Of a stretch of 64,000 nt of DNA, positions 1 through 10,401 are shown in pieces. The stretch's first letter is position 1. Every line of letters starts with the position of its first letter. This DNA is from Mixophyes australis (taxonomy: Eukaryota > Chordata > Amphibia > Anura > Limnodynastidae): the NCBI GenBank assembly GCA_036250195.1, contig JAVHZZ010000004.1, positions 158,439,227-158,503,226 on the forward strand, written 5' to 3'. The notes beneath the pieces are model-generated. The model did no database searches, was not told the origin of the DNA, and saw only the letters and a program-made list of their open reading frames with translations. The position numbers and the translations under genes were made by a program.

Positions 1-246
1 GGGGGCTCACGAAAAAAATGCTTTGACAAGTGTGTTGGATGTTTAAAAGTAGCCTGTCAGAGCAGGAGAGATAATTCTCTGGCTCTTAACTCTGAGATGC
101 ATTGTGGGACCTACCAGTTCATTGATTCAGGAGAACGTATGTAAGTGAGATATTCCCCCAAAATATTTTTCTTTTACTCTTGGGTGGGTTTATTCTAACT
201 TGCTATATATATATTGACATTATATTTTATCTGGCTGTGTTTTTGC
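1..246. other. No recognisable feature
   Basis: AT-rich sequence without a credible reading frame or repeat boundary. It forms the left flank of the hAT element that follows and contributes the left copy of that element's 8-bp target duplication at 239-246. Confidence 0.5.
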
Positions 247-1349
247 TAGGGATGCACAGGCTCGGTTCCTCGAGAACCGAACACACCCGAACCTAACGTA
301 TCCGAGTACCAAGCCGAGCCGGCTTGTTACTTTCGCGCTTTTTCAGAATCGAAAATGAGGGAAAACGTAATCGTTACATCGTCGGACCTCGGACCTCGCG
401 AGTTTTGAAATCTATAAATACCGCCCTCCACGGCGATCTAGCACCATTTGACTTTCTACTGTGTTATATAGGTAGCACACAAAGAGGTGATCTCCATTGC
501 TAATTCTCATTGCAGAAAAATACAAATACTAGTGCTGGCAGGCTTGGTGTAATTCTGCAGTCACATTCTACTGTGTTATATAGGTAACACACAAAGAGAG
601 GAGCTCCATTGCTCCTTTGCTAATTCTCATTGCTGAAATACAAATACTAAGGCTAGCAGGCTTGTATTCTGAATTTGCAGTCAAATTGTACAGTGTTATA
701 TAGGTTACACACAAAGAGGAATGCTCCATTGGTAAGAGTCATTGCCGAAATAGAATTTTTAGGGCTGGCTGGCTTGGTCTAAATCTGCATTTACATTTTA
801 CTGTGCCAAAGCTCACTCAGAAACAGTAGAGATGGCAGGGTTCAGTGCTGAAACAGAAATTATAATAATAAGGCTGTCAGTGTTCTTAAAAGTCTCCAGT
901 GACATTCTACTGTGCCATAGCTCATACAGAAACAGGAGGGGTGACATCGTTGTTGTCACTCTCCAGTCTCAGTCATGATATTACTAATCCCTCTACCTCA
1001 TGTGCTAAAGCCTATGTCCAAGTGCACAATGGTTTTAAATCAGGGAAACAAAAATGTAAATAAAAGGCCTGTACCTTTTTAAAGAAAAAAAAACATCTCT
1101 AATGAAGGTCAAAGTTTACTGTAGAAAAACATAAAATTGCCAAGATGCCATTCTACCCAAAATAATACCAAGCATACCAGCATCAGGTATCTCCTTCTCT
1201 TCGCTAGATTTCAGTACCTGCAATCTACAGTGTCATCATATTCACCTTCATCATTGTGTACATCTTCCTCAAACAATACTAATTCATCCCCGCTGGAATC
1301 CACCATCAGAGAAGTATGTGTACTTTGATGTAATTGCCGATAATGGCCT

Positions 1350-2312
1350 TCCTCATGGAATTTGTAGTTCATTTATGGCAGAGCTGTCACAATTTTGTGC
1401 TGACTCATCTGCATCAACACTGGGTGTCTTGGGAAAGCTTAGCTTTTTCCTAGAAGCAGTTGGCAGAGAAACTGAAGGAGGAGACGTCGCTGTGTCATGT
1501 ACCACTTCAGCTGTCAGCCTGCTGACCAGGAGCTCATTGCATCTCTTGTGATCTGGGACAGTGGGAAATAAAGACATAGCTCTTAAACTTAGGATCAAGC
1601 ATAGTTGGCAAAATGTAATGATCCGATTTCAAGATGTTGATAACTCTTGGATCCTGGTGAAGCGAACAAAGTACTTAATCTAGAAGTCAAACACAATTAG
1701 CAGAATTGCTTTGCATTTCCTCCTTTAATTTCTCTAGCTGCTTCTCAAAAAGTCTAATTATGGGAAACACTTCACTCGAGCTAACCATATCTGCACTCTC
1801 TTCACAGGTGACTACTTTGCTGGATTAAAGTACATTCCCCATTCTCCTACATGCTGTTGCACAATCCTGAAAATGACCCTAAATATTTTGGGACACAGAC
1901 AGCATCTCCTGCATGTCATTGTCATTTTTAAAAAAAATTCTGTACCACCAATTCCCTAGCACACACAATCAGACTTTCCCACAGCCTTCCAATCTTTAGA
2001 TGCTCTTTGAAAACCCATCTCTTTTTTAGAGGTGACCTTATCCTCGATAACACTATTCACACTAATGCACCCTCAGAACAATCCCAATATCCATTCTGAG
2101 CAACACTCGCTCCTCCTGTTTCAGCTGTGCCCTCTTCCCTTTAGAATATGAGCTCTCTAATGAGCAGGGTCCTCCATACCCTTTGTTTTCATGTCTCCAT
2201 TAATTTTGTCTGCCTTGTCTGTGCATGTTTTACGTATGTCTTGTTTTATATATGTCTTTGTCTTCCCTACTGTACTGCGCTGTGGAGCACTGTGGTGCCT
2301 TACAAATGTACG

Positions 2313-2344
<32 letters not shown>

Positions 2345-3440
2345 CATATTCCTCTTAGTGAAACAGATGATAGACAGAGTAGCCTGCCTCAGAAAAATGT
2401 GACATACTTGCCTACTGCTTCTTCTGCTGGTGAAGGCGAATAACCAACCCAGTGGGCTGTTACACTAATATAATCTTTAGTTTGCCCAGTTCCTCTTGTC
2501 AACATATCTGTGGTTAAGTGTTCAGTGGGTATAATGGCATTTTGTAGCCCAATAATTACATTTTTACAAACCTTCTGGTAGCGGTGAGGAATAGCTTTTC
2601 AAGTAAAATGGTGTCGTGGTGGAATTTGGTAATGGGGACAAAAGACATCAAGTAATTGTTTAACAGCAGCTGCATTAATAGTGGATATTGAACGCAGATC
2701 GAATACTAGCATAGTCATCATGGAGTCTGTGATCCGATTTGCGACTGGGTGACAGCTTTCAATCTTGCTAAGGACTGTTTAACAGTCAATTGTTGTAAAC
2801 TACTAGTAGTATTCTTATTGGTCTGCTTCTGGGTTGAAGATCCACCCCCAGCAGCAGGAGCAGCAGCAGTGGGCCTAACGCACAAGGCTTCTTCTGAGGA
2901 GTCCTGGATAGGGGAGGAGTCATCTCACATTAGCAACTTGGATGCAGGACTAACTCTGATCACTTGTGAGGATATTGATGATGAAGGTGTTGGGGGTGTA
3001 TATTGCAGGTGCTGGGATCTAGATGAGAGAAAGGAGGTAGCTGATGCTGGACTGCTTGTTGCTATTTTTTACACATAAGTTTCTGATTTTCCCAAGAGCT
3101 TTCCATGAACTAGCTTCAAATGGCGTAACATGGATGAGGATCCTAGATGGTTAAGGTCCCTACCTGTACTGACTGTGGCTTTAGAAATGCTATAAATGGC
3201 TAGACAACTGTTGTCAGGATTTGGGTAAAAATAATTCCACACATAAGAGGTAGATGTTTTGGTCTTATGCCTAGGCATGACAATAGCCTTTTTCTTATCA
3301 CTGGCAAGAACTGCTGCAGTCTTTGTTTGAAAGTGTATGAAAATAATATTGTGACCTGTGAGGTGGTCCAAATTGACTGCAAATGACTTGAAATTAGTGT
3401 TATTGAGGTTAATAATAATGTAGGAACAAAAAAAGAGCAA
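1350..3440 (-). pseudogene. hAT transposase pseudogene (BED zinc finger type)
   Basis: Reading the minus strand from about 3440 downward, a 123-residue open segment (3069-3440) contains a BED-finger-like pattern: a YVWNYF aromatic motif, a cysteine, then SSMLRHLKLVH with the two zinc-binding histidines. The second cysteine of the expected CxxC appears replaced by tyrosine. Further on, after frame breaks, minus-strand translation near 2600-2740 gives a stretch with ITDSMMTMLVFDLRS and then CPHYQIPPR, resembling the hAT core of ZBED-like transposases. Near 1590-1620 another frame gives LPTMLDPKFKSYVF, the conserved LDPKFK block. Stops, frameshifts and a LINE insertion separate these pieces, so no functional protein is possible. 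I did not recognise the C-terminal dimerisation region. Confidence 0.72.
1935..2345 (+). mobile_element. L2-type LINE 3' fragment, (AAT)n tail
   Basis: The segment resembles the 3' part of the L2-type LINE seen elsewhere in this window. It holds a translated remnant around FRCSLKTHLF-like sequence near 1995-2025, the phrase gagctctctaatgagcaggg of the 3' UTR, then a chgctgtggagcactgtggtgcc-like stem and a terminal (AAT)n microsatellite at 2311-2345. It lies inside the hAT element and is therefore younger than it. It is heavily diverged and 5' truncated. Confidence 0.6.
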
Positions 3441-3575
3441 AATTATGTGTTTTTATCATATTTTAGCAATTTTTTCGAAAAAGTACAGATCCAAAACCAA
3501 AACCAAAACACAAAGCTAATCCAGATCCAAAACCATAACCACTTCACGGGGTCTATGAGCATCTCTAGTTTTTGC

Positions 3576-4620
3576 CCAAGTTTTCTAACTATTGTTTTTA
3601 GTGCTGACACTATTTTTCTACTAAAAGCTCCACTCTACATTGCATTATAGACAACCCCTATGTATGATGCTTCCATATCCACATTGATGCAAACATCACA
3701 AAACAGCCAAATTGTAGCATGGATATCGCTGTTTGAAGAAATATCTTTGCATTTTTGATTGATTACTCATTTTTTAAATTTATATTAGTGTTTAAAGGTA
3801 AATATAAATTTGAGAGATTTATTTTTTTCTAAAACTTACACGGTCTGTGTTGACTTAAATTTCAAAACCAACAAAAGATGTTGTGCAGCTGTAATATATT
3901 ATATTTAACATAAATATACAGTATTTCGTGCCAAGAAGACATTCTTAAAATACGTCATGTTCATGCAACAAGGGGCAGAATTTCAAATTTAAATAATGCT
4001 GTCCGATTTAAGAAATTGTTTAGAAAATGCGATCTGCCTTTGTTACCTAGCTGAAATCATGTTCTAAGTATTCCTATCTAGCTACTAGGATAATTGATTT
4101 AGTTTAGTTTTTCAGTTTCTCCACTTCAATTAGAATTGTATACAATATAAAGTTTTTGCTTAGTTTTGCAAAACCTGCCAAGTCTTGAATCAATGTTCTT
4201 TTTTTTTTTTTTGCGGAAGTGAAGGTAGTTTGAATGAAAATGCTGTGCAAATGTTCAAACGCCTGAGATGTTTGAAATTGTACAATACAATTAAAATGTG
4301 TATTTCGGTGATAACTCAAACAGAGATAAACAAAAAGAAAACAAATGAGTAAAGGAAAATGAAATTACACTTGAAAAGCTGTAAATTACATTTGCAGGTA
4401 GCTATAACACAGGCTCAGATGCTGACTTCTGAGAAACTATACAATTTACTTTAGCTTTGCAATTCTCAAGAGACAAACAGCACAATATTAAGGACCATCT
4501 TTGCTAAATACCGTTAAAACATTTTAACCTCTATGAGAGCCAATTAAACATTTTCAGGGGCATATACGAAAAGATCAGAAACCAAATGTTAATAGGTAGT
4601 AAGCATGTATATATTGACAA
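3576..4620. other. No gene or repeat recognised
   Basis: AT-rich sequence with a poly-T run near 4199-4212. Short open frames here have no homology that I recognise and look random. Confidence 0.45.
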
Positions 4621-4622
4621 GT

Positions 4623-4877
4623 TGGGCAGCATGGTGGCTTAGTGGTTAGCACTTTTTCTGGGGTCATGAGTTTGATTCCTGACCATGGCCTTATCTGTGT
4701 GGAGTTTGTATGTTCCCCACGTGTTTGCGTGGGTTTCCTCCCACACTTCAAAAACATACTAGTAGGCTAAGTGGCTGCTCTCAAATTGGTCTTAGACTCT
4801 CTCTGTCTGTCTGTGTGTTAGAAAATTTAAACTCAGCGCTACGGAATTAGTGGCGCTACATAAATAAATGATGATGT
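4623..4877 (+). mobile_element. tRNA-derived SINE with L2-like tail (copy 1)
   Basis: The 5' head contains a Pol III A-box-like tract (tggcttagtggttagcac) and a B-box-like tract (gagtttgattcctgacc), the layout of a tRNA-derived SINE. The body continues with the phrases gtgtggagtttgtatgttc and gtgggtttcctcccacac. The 3' end reads cagcgctacggaattagtgg, then gcgctacataaataaatg and a short (ATG)n. Compared with the other copies this one lacks the gactgtaagctccaatgggg block, so it has an internal deletion of roughly 50 bp. Confidence 0.8.
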
Positions 4878-4879
4878 TA

Positions 4880-5935
4880 ATATATTAATATAGGCACAAT
4901 TTTAATACATTTGTAGCAGAAACTAAAAGTTTTGTAGGATTTTATAAGAAATACATATAAGCAAAAATAAATTATACTTTTTAGTTTAAACTGATTTTCT
5001 TAAAAGTACTTAACTAAATATTTCACCAGATCTAAATATTGCAGTTTGGTGACAGACACTAAAATATGTGCATAAAAACTGCCTGCCAGCACCACAACTG
5101 GAATTTATGTAATAAAAAAACCCATGAACTATAAAAATGTTTGTGAAAATGATAAAAATTGTTACGCTTGATTAAGAAAAACTGTTTTACCAGCTCTTTT
5201 GAGCACCTAAGTTTTATATTTTATATTTCTAAGAGTTTTCAAGCGTTGCAATCTTTGGACAGTCAATACGGTCACAAATGGCTAAGCCAGTAGGCCTGAA
5301 ACATTTCTGACACCATATTTCTTTTATATACAGCAGAATGCAATTTAGGTTTACTGGTGGTTGTAAAAAAAAAATAATTGTACATAAATATATACATACA
5401 TAAAAGTGTGTTTAAAACAAGAAATATAGTTTTTTGACTCATGGTTCAGTGAGATTGTCATACTCATCATTAGTCATTTCAGAATGCAAGTACGGGTTGT
5501 TTGCATATGGTACAGACATTTCAGACGTAAACTAGTAAAAATGGCTTTGTCGTATCATTTACATCGTTGTCATTGGAGTCAGGACAAGAAAATAATTTGT
5601 GGAATGAAGGTTGGTTATAAGGTAGACTCAAATGTTATGTGTTATTATTTTTTTTGTCTATGCAAAATAGTGGATAAACATCATCACCTTTCTTTTTATT
5701 TTTTTCCTGTTAAACTGGTCTAACAAGATAAATGTATCTGTAAAGAGAAAGTATCCTTTTACTAAACTGAAATAAAAATGATTGCCATTAGTATGTATAA
5801 GTACAAGACCATCCACTAACCATCTCTTCAGGCTAAGTGGGTTGCTGCTTTTTCTGGGTGTTTTTACTATTTTAATTATGATACCATAGACTATGGTGGA
5901 TTAAGGAAGAAGTTAAGAATAGTGTTTTGGGTAAA
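4880..5935. other. No gene or repeat recognised
   Basis: AT-rich, low-complexity-leaning sequence. A 79-codon open frame at 5484-5723 shows no domain, signal peptide or conserved pattern and is treated as chance. Confidence 0.45.
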
Positions 5936-5939
5936 AGTA

Positions 5940-6760
5940 ATGATTATTATTATGTTTTATTTATAAAGGCAGACATATTGCGCAGCGCTATACATTGAGG
6001 GAGTGGGGTACGTGATAGCGAATACAGAAATCCCGGCAATAGTTACAGTGATATCGTAATCACGACTCACTTAATTTCCAACAGTCATAAAGTTAGATAT
6101 CTTAACATTCTGACATAGAATAATTCCGGAAAACACAAAGAGCGACAGTGACCTTTACATCACTTATAAGGGCGACAGTTGAATTCATGCTATCAAGGGG
6201 GCAATGCAAGCACCCGCCCGATGTATAATATTTTTTCGGAAGGCTTGTACATTATAGAGCGGGTGGGTATTTGCATTGCCTCCTTAATAGCATGAATTGA
6301 ACTGTCGCACTTACAAGAGACATAAAGATCACTTTCAAATTATTCAGTATTTGATAATGTCTAATTTTATAACAGTCATAAATTAGGTAAGTTGTGATTA
6401 CCATATCGCTGTAACTAGTGTTGGGATTTACAGCTTCGTGTTAATGACTACCACCGCATTGTCGGGATCCCGACATGACAGTGCATATAATGTAATGAAA
6501 CTGAGGGTAAAGATGCCACTGCTCAAATGAGCGTACAATCTAAGGGGTTTGGCTAACACATGATGCATACTGTAGCGGAATAGCAATTGTATTTGCTGGT
6601 GTGGAAAGTGCGGGTGGCTTTAGTTAGGCAGCAACATTATCAGCCTCCAATAACAAAACAGGCATTGGCAACTGGCATTTCTATGCAGCTAATGATGTGT
6701 GGCATGGTTGGAACAAGGAGAGACAGCGGAAGGCAGAAACACAAAACATGAATCGGTCAC
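5940..6760 (-). mobile_element. L2-type LINE 3' tail, split by a MITE
   Basis: On the minus strand the left piece (about 5940-6010) shows the LINE 3' terminus (tattattatgttttatttataaagg followed by a gcagcgctatac stem). The right piece resumes near 6495 with gatgccactgctcaaatgag and cgtacaatctaagggg, matching the 3' UTR of the larger copies near 36120-36160 and 59570-59605. The intervening 6010-6480 is an inverted-repeat element. The right boundary near 6760 is approximate. Confidence 0.6.
6010..6480. mobile_element. Palindromic MITE inside LINE tail
   Basis: The two halves form an imperfect inverted repeat with arms of about 200 bp. For example the left arm has gcgacagttgaattcatgct (6171 onward) and the right arm the complement of gcgacagttcaattcatgct (ending near 6309). 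Outer arm sequences (tagttacagtgatatcgtaa near 6040 and the complement of tagttacagcgatatggtaa near 6400) also match. No reading frame is present. Exact termini and TSD were not fixed, so the superfamily is open. Confidence 0.65.
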
Positions 6761-7094
6761 TTAAGAAATCTTAAAACTCTAAGCTGTTGGCAACCATAAC
6801 TGACCTTCACCATTTATCATAACTGAGCATCCTTCCTCTGCTATTTCTAGAGGAGGCTTCTACTTTCATGCTGCACATGCACTTTTGTGGCTATCTGTCA
6901 GTTTGGAGTAACTGTGTGTATCCCGGTGTTTTTCTTTAGTGTCATGCTCGCTGCTGGAATAGAGCCAGTTGTTCCCCATGTTTGGTGGCAGATGCTGCCA
7001 TCAAGGAGGCAGCAGAGATTAACAAAAGAGAAATATGGCATAACAGCCCTAACAGCAGACTACAATAACAGTTAAGTTCACTGGGTAAGATAAA

Positions 7095-7140
7095 TTAAAG
7101 TGCTACGGAATTTGCTGGCACTATATAAATAAAGGTTGAT
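7095..7140 (+). repeat. SINE/LINE 3' tail fragment
   Basis: About 45 bp reading aagtgctacggaatttgctg and then gcactatataaataaagg, which is the terminal motif of the SINE and L2-type LINE copies in this window. Nothing else of either element is visible upstream. Confidence 0.5.
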
Positions 7141-7279
7141 GCCATTTTTTTCCTGAGAAAATGGAAAAGTAACTAGGATAAGCAAAACAGTAAACAAAAT
7201 TCTCATCTTAACCAACATATAGCAAAACTGCAAAGTGTGCCTTAAATGCAAAAATATAAAATACCACCAGCCATTAAAG

Positions 7280-7930
7280 GGTTAAGTCACCCAATACTGG
7301 CAGGGCATGCTGGTACTAAAGGTAGCTTAAGTCTACTATGATATGCAAAGAACATTGGATGTGACATTCACTGCCAAGTCCGGGGTCCATAATCTCATTC
7401 CCCATTTGGCATCAGAGGGGAAGGTAGTGCCTCCAGTATTAGGCTTGGTACTTTAGTGTTCCCAATCCTGACAATCTTCTATGGGGATGTGTAGGGTCCT
7501 CCATCTAGTCTGTGGAACCTTTCATAACACCCCAGGAGGGGTTGGGAAGACCTCTGCCCAAAATACATGGTGGTTATTTTGTGCAATCCCATGCCCTAGA
7601 ATAGTGAAGTGTTACTTTATTACCTCAGTCCAACACTGCATCAGATGCGGCTGGGTAAGGTCCCATGCAGTAACCTGGGATTCATTTTATTATGCTGACC
7701 CCCCCACCAAGTACTAGGCAGGTGGATAGACATAACTATCCCAGATCTTCCTGCACGAGGGGATGGTATTAGAGCACCCAGTGCTAGTTTGAGCTTCAGC
7801 AGCTGGACGGTGGTAATGGAACAGTGCCGGTTAGTGAGATGTTCAGCTTCGCCGGGTTTCCATAGCTTCTTTTTCTTGTTGTTTCTCCTGCTCATTGCTG
7901 AATGCTGAAAAGGTAAACTCATCGCGTTAC
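7280..7930. repeat. Possible degenerate copies of the ~295-bp satellite
   Basis: Phrases here resemble the tandem repeat at 15.6-20.8 kb: ctctgcccaaaatacatggtgg near 7550 compared with gcctgcctcaaaaacatggtgg near 20618, and tcagtccaacactgc near 7626 compared with tcagtccaatgctg near 15912. Divergence is high and I could not fix unit boundaries, so this is tentative. Confidence 0.3.
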
Positions 7931-8172
7931 TTCATTGCCTTTTTAAGGGCTTTCAGGTGTTAAGTAAACTACACCTGCAGTAACCATTAAGTAAGAGGAG
8001 ACCTTGCATTCACTTTTCTGTCTCTATAAACTATTGTTTCTTCATATTGTTGATGGAAGTGTAACCAGGTTCTTTGGAAATTGTCTAAATTGTTTTCTCT
8101 TAGTTCCTATTTACCTGATTGGTGGAACACAGAAAATTAACAACTGCATTAGTAGGTCCATTAAAAGATTAT

Positions 8173-8445
8173 GAGCCTGGTTTAGAGTTAAAAGTAAATT
8201 TAGCTAAGAGGTACAATTTTGCACCTTGGCAAAGCCATGTTGCTTTCAGGTGGGGCAAATTAAAAATGTGTGGACAGATTTAGAGTTAGGAGGGAGACAT
8301 CTAGGCTCCACTCTAAATCTCAGTGTTAAAATAAAGCTAACTCGCATTTGTTCGCTACATGCAAAAGCGACCTGTATTTACCCTGCATGCAAAAGTAACA
8401 TTGTATTTGCAACATAGTTTGTCCAAGTATAAATCTGCATCCCTT
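8173..8445. mobile_element. Diverged MITE related to the 38.9-kb copy
   Basis: Starts with gagcctggtttagagttaaa and contains caaagccatgttgctttcag and ctctaaatctcagtgttaaa. These match in order the internal landmarks of the MITE at 38899-39202 and, more distantly, the Harbinger-like MITEs at 20.2 and 22.8 kb. The right terminus is not recognisable, so it may be truncated. Confidence 0.45.
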
Positions 8446-8449
8446 TAGA

Positions 8450-9105
8450 TGTATTTGGTCCTAGCTCAGATTCAATTAGCCGTGAGGTGCCGTTGGACAT
8501 CGTATCTCTATGGAACACAATGGAAAATGAGCAGAGATTTCTGTAAAACTCTGCAGATTGTTTCGGAGACACATCATGTCACTGCAATTGAATCTGCCCC
8601 AAAATGTGCTAATTTAAAAAAACTGTTCAAAGAAGCAATTACATTAGTTAAATAATAGTATGGACCATAAATGAACATAATAAGGACTGCATGTAAAGTT
8701 GGACGCAGTTCCTGTCTTAAAACCAGATGGAACTAAAAAGACACATTGTACAGGGGTATGTTGAGCTAGACGCATCTCAACTGATCATCATCACTATCAG
8801 TTCATAACTTAGGCTAGTGATCAAGTACTCGCAAGTTTCCCATCTCCTGACAGGCGCATATGGATCCAACACACCTTATACCTTATTCCCCTCATTCTCC
8901 AAGCATCCTCTTCAATTGTAAGGGGCTTCAAGTGGCCATAATCACAAGCTGCTACTCAGTCTACATATGGCCACAACCGCAAAAAAGTGTATTATACGCA
9001 GAAAATCCAGCAGAAAAAATATCTGTAGAAAACATAGAGGGGAAAGAATAACATCATATTTGGAAACCTTTTCAGGCCTAGAGAAAACTTTTTGGCCTAT
9101 TGTAT
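8450..9105. other. No gene or repeat recognised
   Basis: Ordinary AT-rich sequence. Short open frames are without recognisable features. Confidence 0.4.
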
Positions 9106-9109
9106 ACCA

Positions 9110-9423
9110 CAGTAATTAGCACTTCTGCCTTACAGCACTGGGGTCATGAGTTTGATTCCTGACCATGGCCTTATCTGTGTGGAGTTTGTATGTTCTCCCC
9201 GAGTTTGCGTGGTTTTCCTCCAGGTGCTCCGGTTTCCTTCCGCACCCTAAAAACATACTGGTAGGTTAATTGGCTGCTATTAAATTTACCTTAGTCTCTG
9301 TGTATGTGTGTGTGTGTGTTAGGGAATTTAGACTGTAAGCTCCAATGGGGCAGGGACTGATTTGAGTGAGGTCTCTGTACAGCACTGCGGAGTTAGTGGC
9401 GCTATATAAATTAAGTGATAATT
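9110..9423 (+). mobile_element. tRNA-derived SINE with L2-like tail (copy 2)
   Basis: Nearly full SINE with a degraded head: the A-box region survives only as gtaattagcacttctgcc, while the B-box-like tract gagtttgattcctgacc is intact. The body includes the gtttccttccgcaccctaaa stretch, a TG-repeat near 9300-9320, gactgtaagctccaatgggg and a 3' end of agtggcgctatataaattaa. It ends in a degenerate gataatt instead of a clean (ATG)n. Confidence 0.8.
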
Positions 9424-9479
9424 GTTCCCGACAAGCAGAGTCATCTGAGACAAACATAGTCATGTTCTATCTATTAAAT

Positions 9480-10207
9480 TAAGTGCCAAAGGGCCTCAAT
9501 GAAATAAGTCCTTTTATTAATTATTTATTTACTTGTATCAATAAATTAAGATTAAGATACATTTAAGCAATATGTTATATAGATAGAGATAATTTATGCT
9601 TGTGCTATTTGGAAAATAGAATAAGGAAATCATTGTTGTGTGTTTTCTGTTTTTAAAGTCTGTCTGTTTTTACGGTAATTAAAATCACATATTAATGATT
9701 ACAGAGGAGTTTTCTTCCAATAAACCAATTTGCCCTTTTGATGTTTTCATTTCTTTTAACTGAAAAAAATGGAAATGTACCATACTAACAATATAAAAAA
9801 AACAAAGCCTGTGGTCATGCTTCCAGTTGACATCCTGGAGCTTTGCAGTGTGTCTTTGGAATGCAGTATGCCCACATTTTTCCTTTTATTATAATTTACT
9901 GAACACATGCAAACTAAAGGTAAAAAAGGTTAAAAAAGCATGGGCACATAAAAAACAAAATAACTGCATTAAACATCTCACTTTTTGCCTAGTTTGCTCT
10001 TTAGGGTGTATGTTTGGTGTTAAGCTGACATTGAATCCTCTTCCACTACAGATTCAAAGAGGAAAGGCATATATAAATTAAGAAACAGTAGATAAATAAG
10101 TAATATCTCGCTCTCGTACATCAAGTTTATTCCCATTTGTGCAATTTACAATTGGTCATAATTCTTTATACAGAACTTAATATAGCTATATACAACAACT
10201 TACAGAA
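9480..10207. other. No gene or repeat recognised
   Basis: AT-rich sequence. The 84-codon open frame at 9827-10081 has no recognisable domain. Confidence 0.4.
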
Positions 10208-10210
10208 CAG

Positions 10211-10398
10211 GGGATAAATGTATTAACCTCCGGTTTTGTCAAGTCCCGCGAGTTCGGCGTCTTCGGCGCTTAAATTTAAAGCGGCGCTGCCTTGTAAAGG
10301 GAAGTTTCCCTTCACAAGGCAGCGCCGCTTTAAATTTAAGCGCCGAAGATGCCGAACTCGCGGGACTTGACAAAACCGGAGGTTAATACATTTACCCC
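10211..10398. mobile_element. 188-bp near-perfect palindromic MITE, 3-bp TSD
   Basis: The whole element is one inverted repeat. It starts gggataaatgtattaacctc and ends with the complement of ggggtaaatgtattaacctc, and only a handful of mismatches separate arms of about 93 bp. The centre is a short gggaagtttccc turn. CAG flanks both ends (10208-10210 and 10399-10401), consistent with a 3-bp duplication as in PIF/Harbinger-derived MITEs. The arms are CpG-bearing (gtcccgcgagttcggc), unlike the AT-rich surroundings. Confidence 0.75.
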
Positions 10399-10401
10399 CA
10401 G

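Larger units (their letters stand above)
247..3567 (-). mobile_element. Decayed hAT DNA transposon with 8-bp TSD
   Basis: The left end reads TAGGGATGCACAGG and the right end, reverse complemented, begins TAGAGATGCTC, giving short imperfect terminal inverted repeats. The same 8 bp, GTTTTTGC, flanks both ends (239-246 and 3568-3575), as expected for hAT transposition. The 3.3-kb interior carries minus-strand transposase remnants, namely a BED-finger region near 3100-3270, a core segment near 2600-2740 and an LDPKFK-type motif near 1590-1620. An L2-type LINE 3' fragment has inserted at about 1935-2345. Left-end sequence from about 440 to 950 holds three or four degenerate direct repeats around the phrase ctgtgttatatagg. 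Ends and TSD are seen directly; the family assignment rests on these and on the transposase traces. Confidence 0.85.

Noticed and set aside
4623..4720. Possible genuine tRNA gene from A- and B-box-like tracts
   Set aside because: The same head recurs at 9.1, 45.1 and 54.9 kb joined to a common SINE body and tail, and cloverleaf pairing is not preserved.
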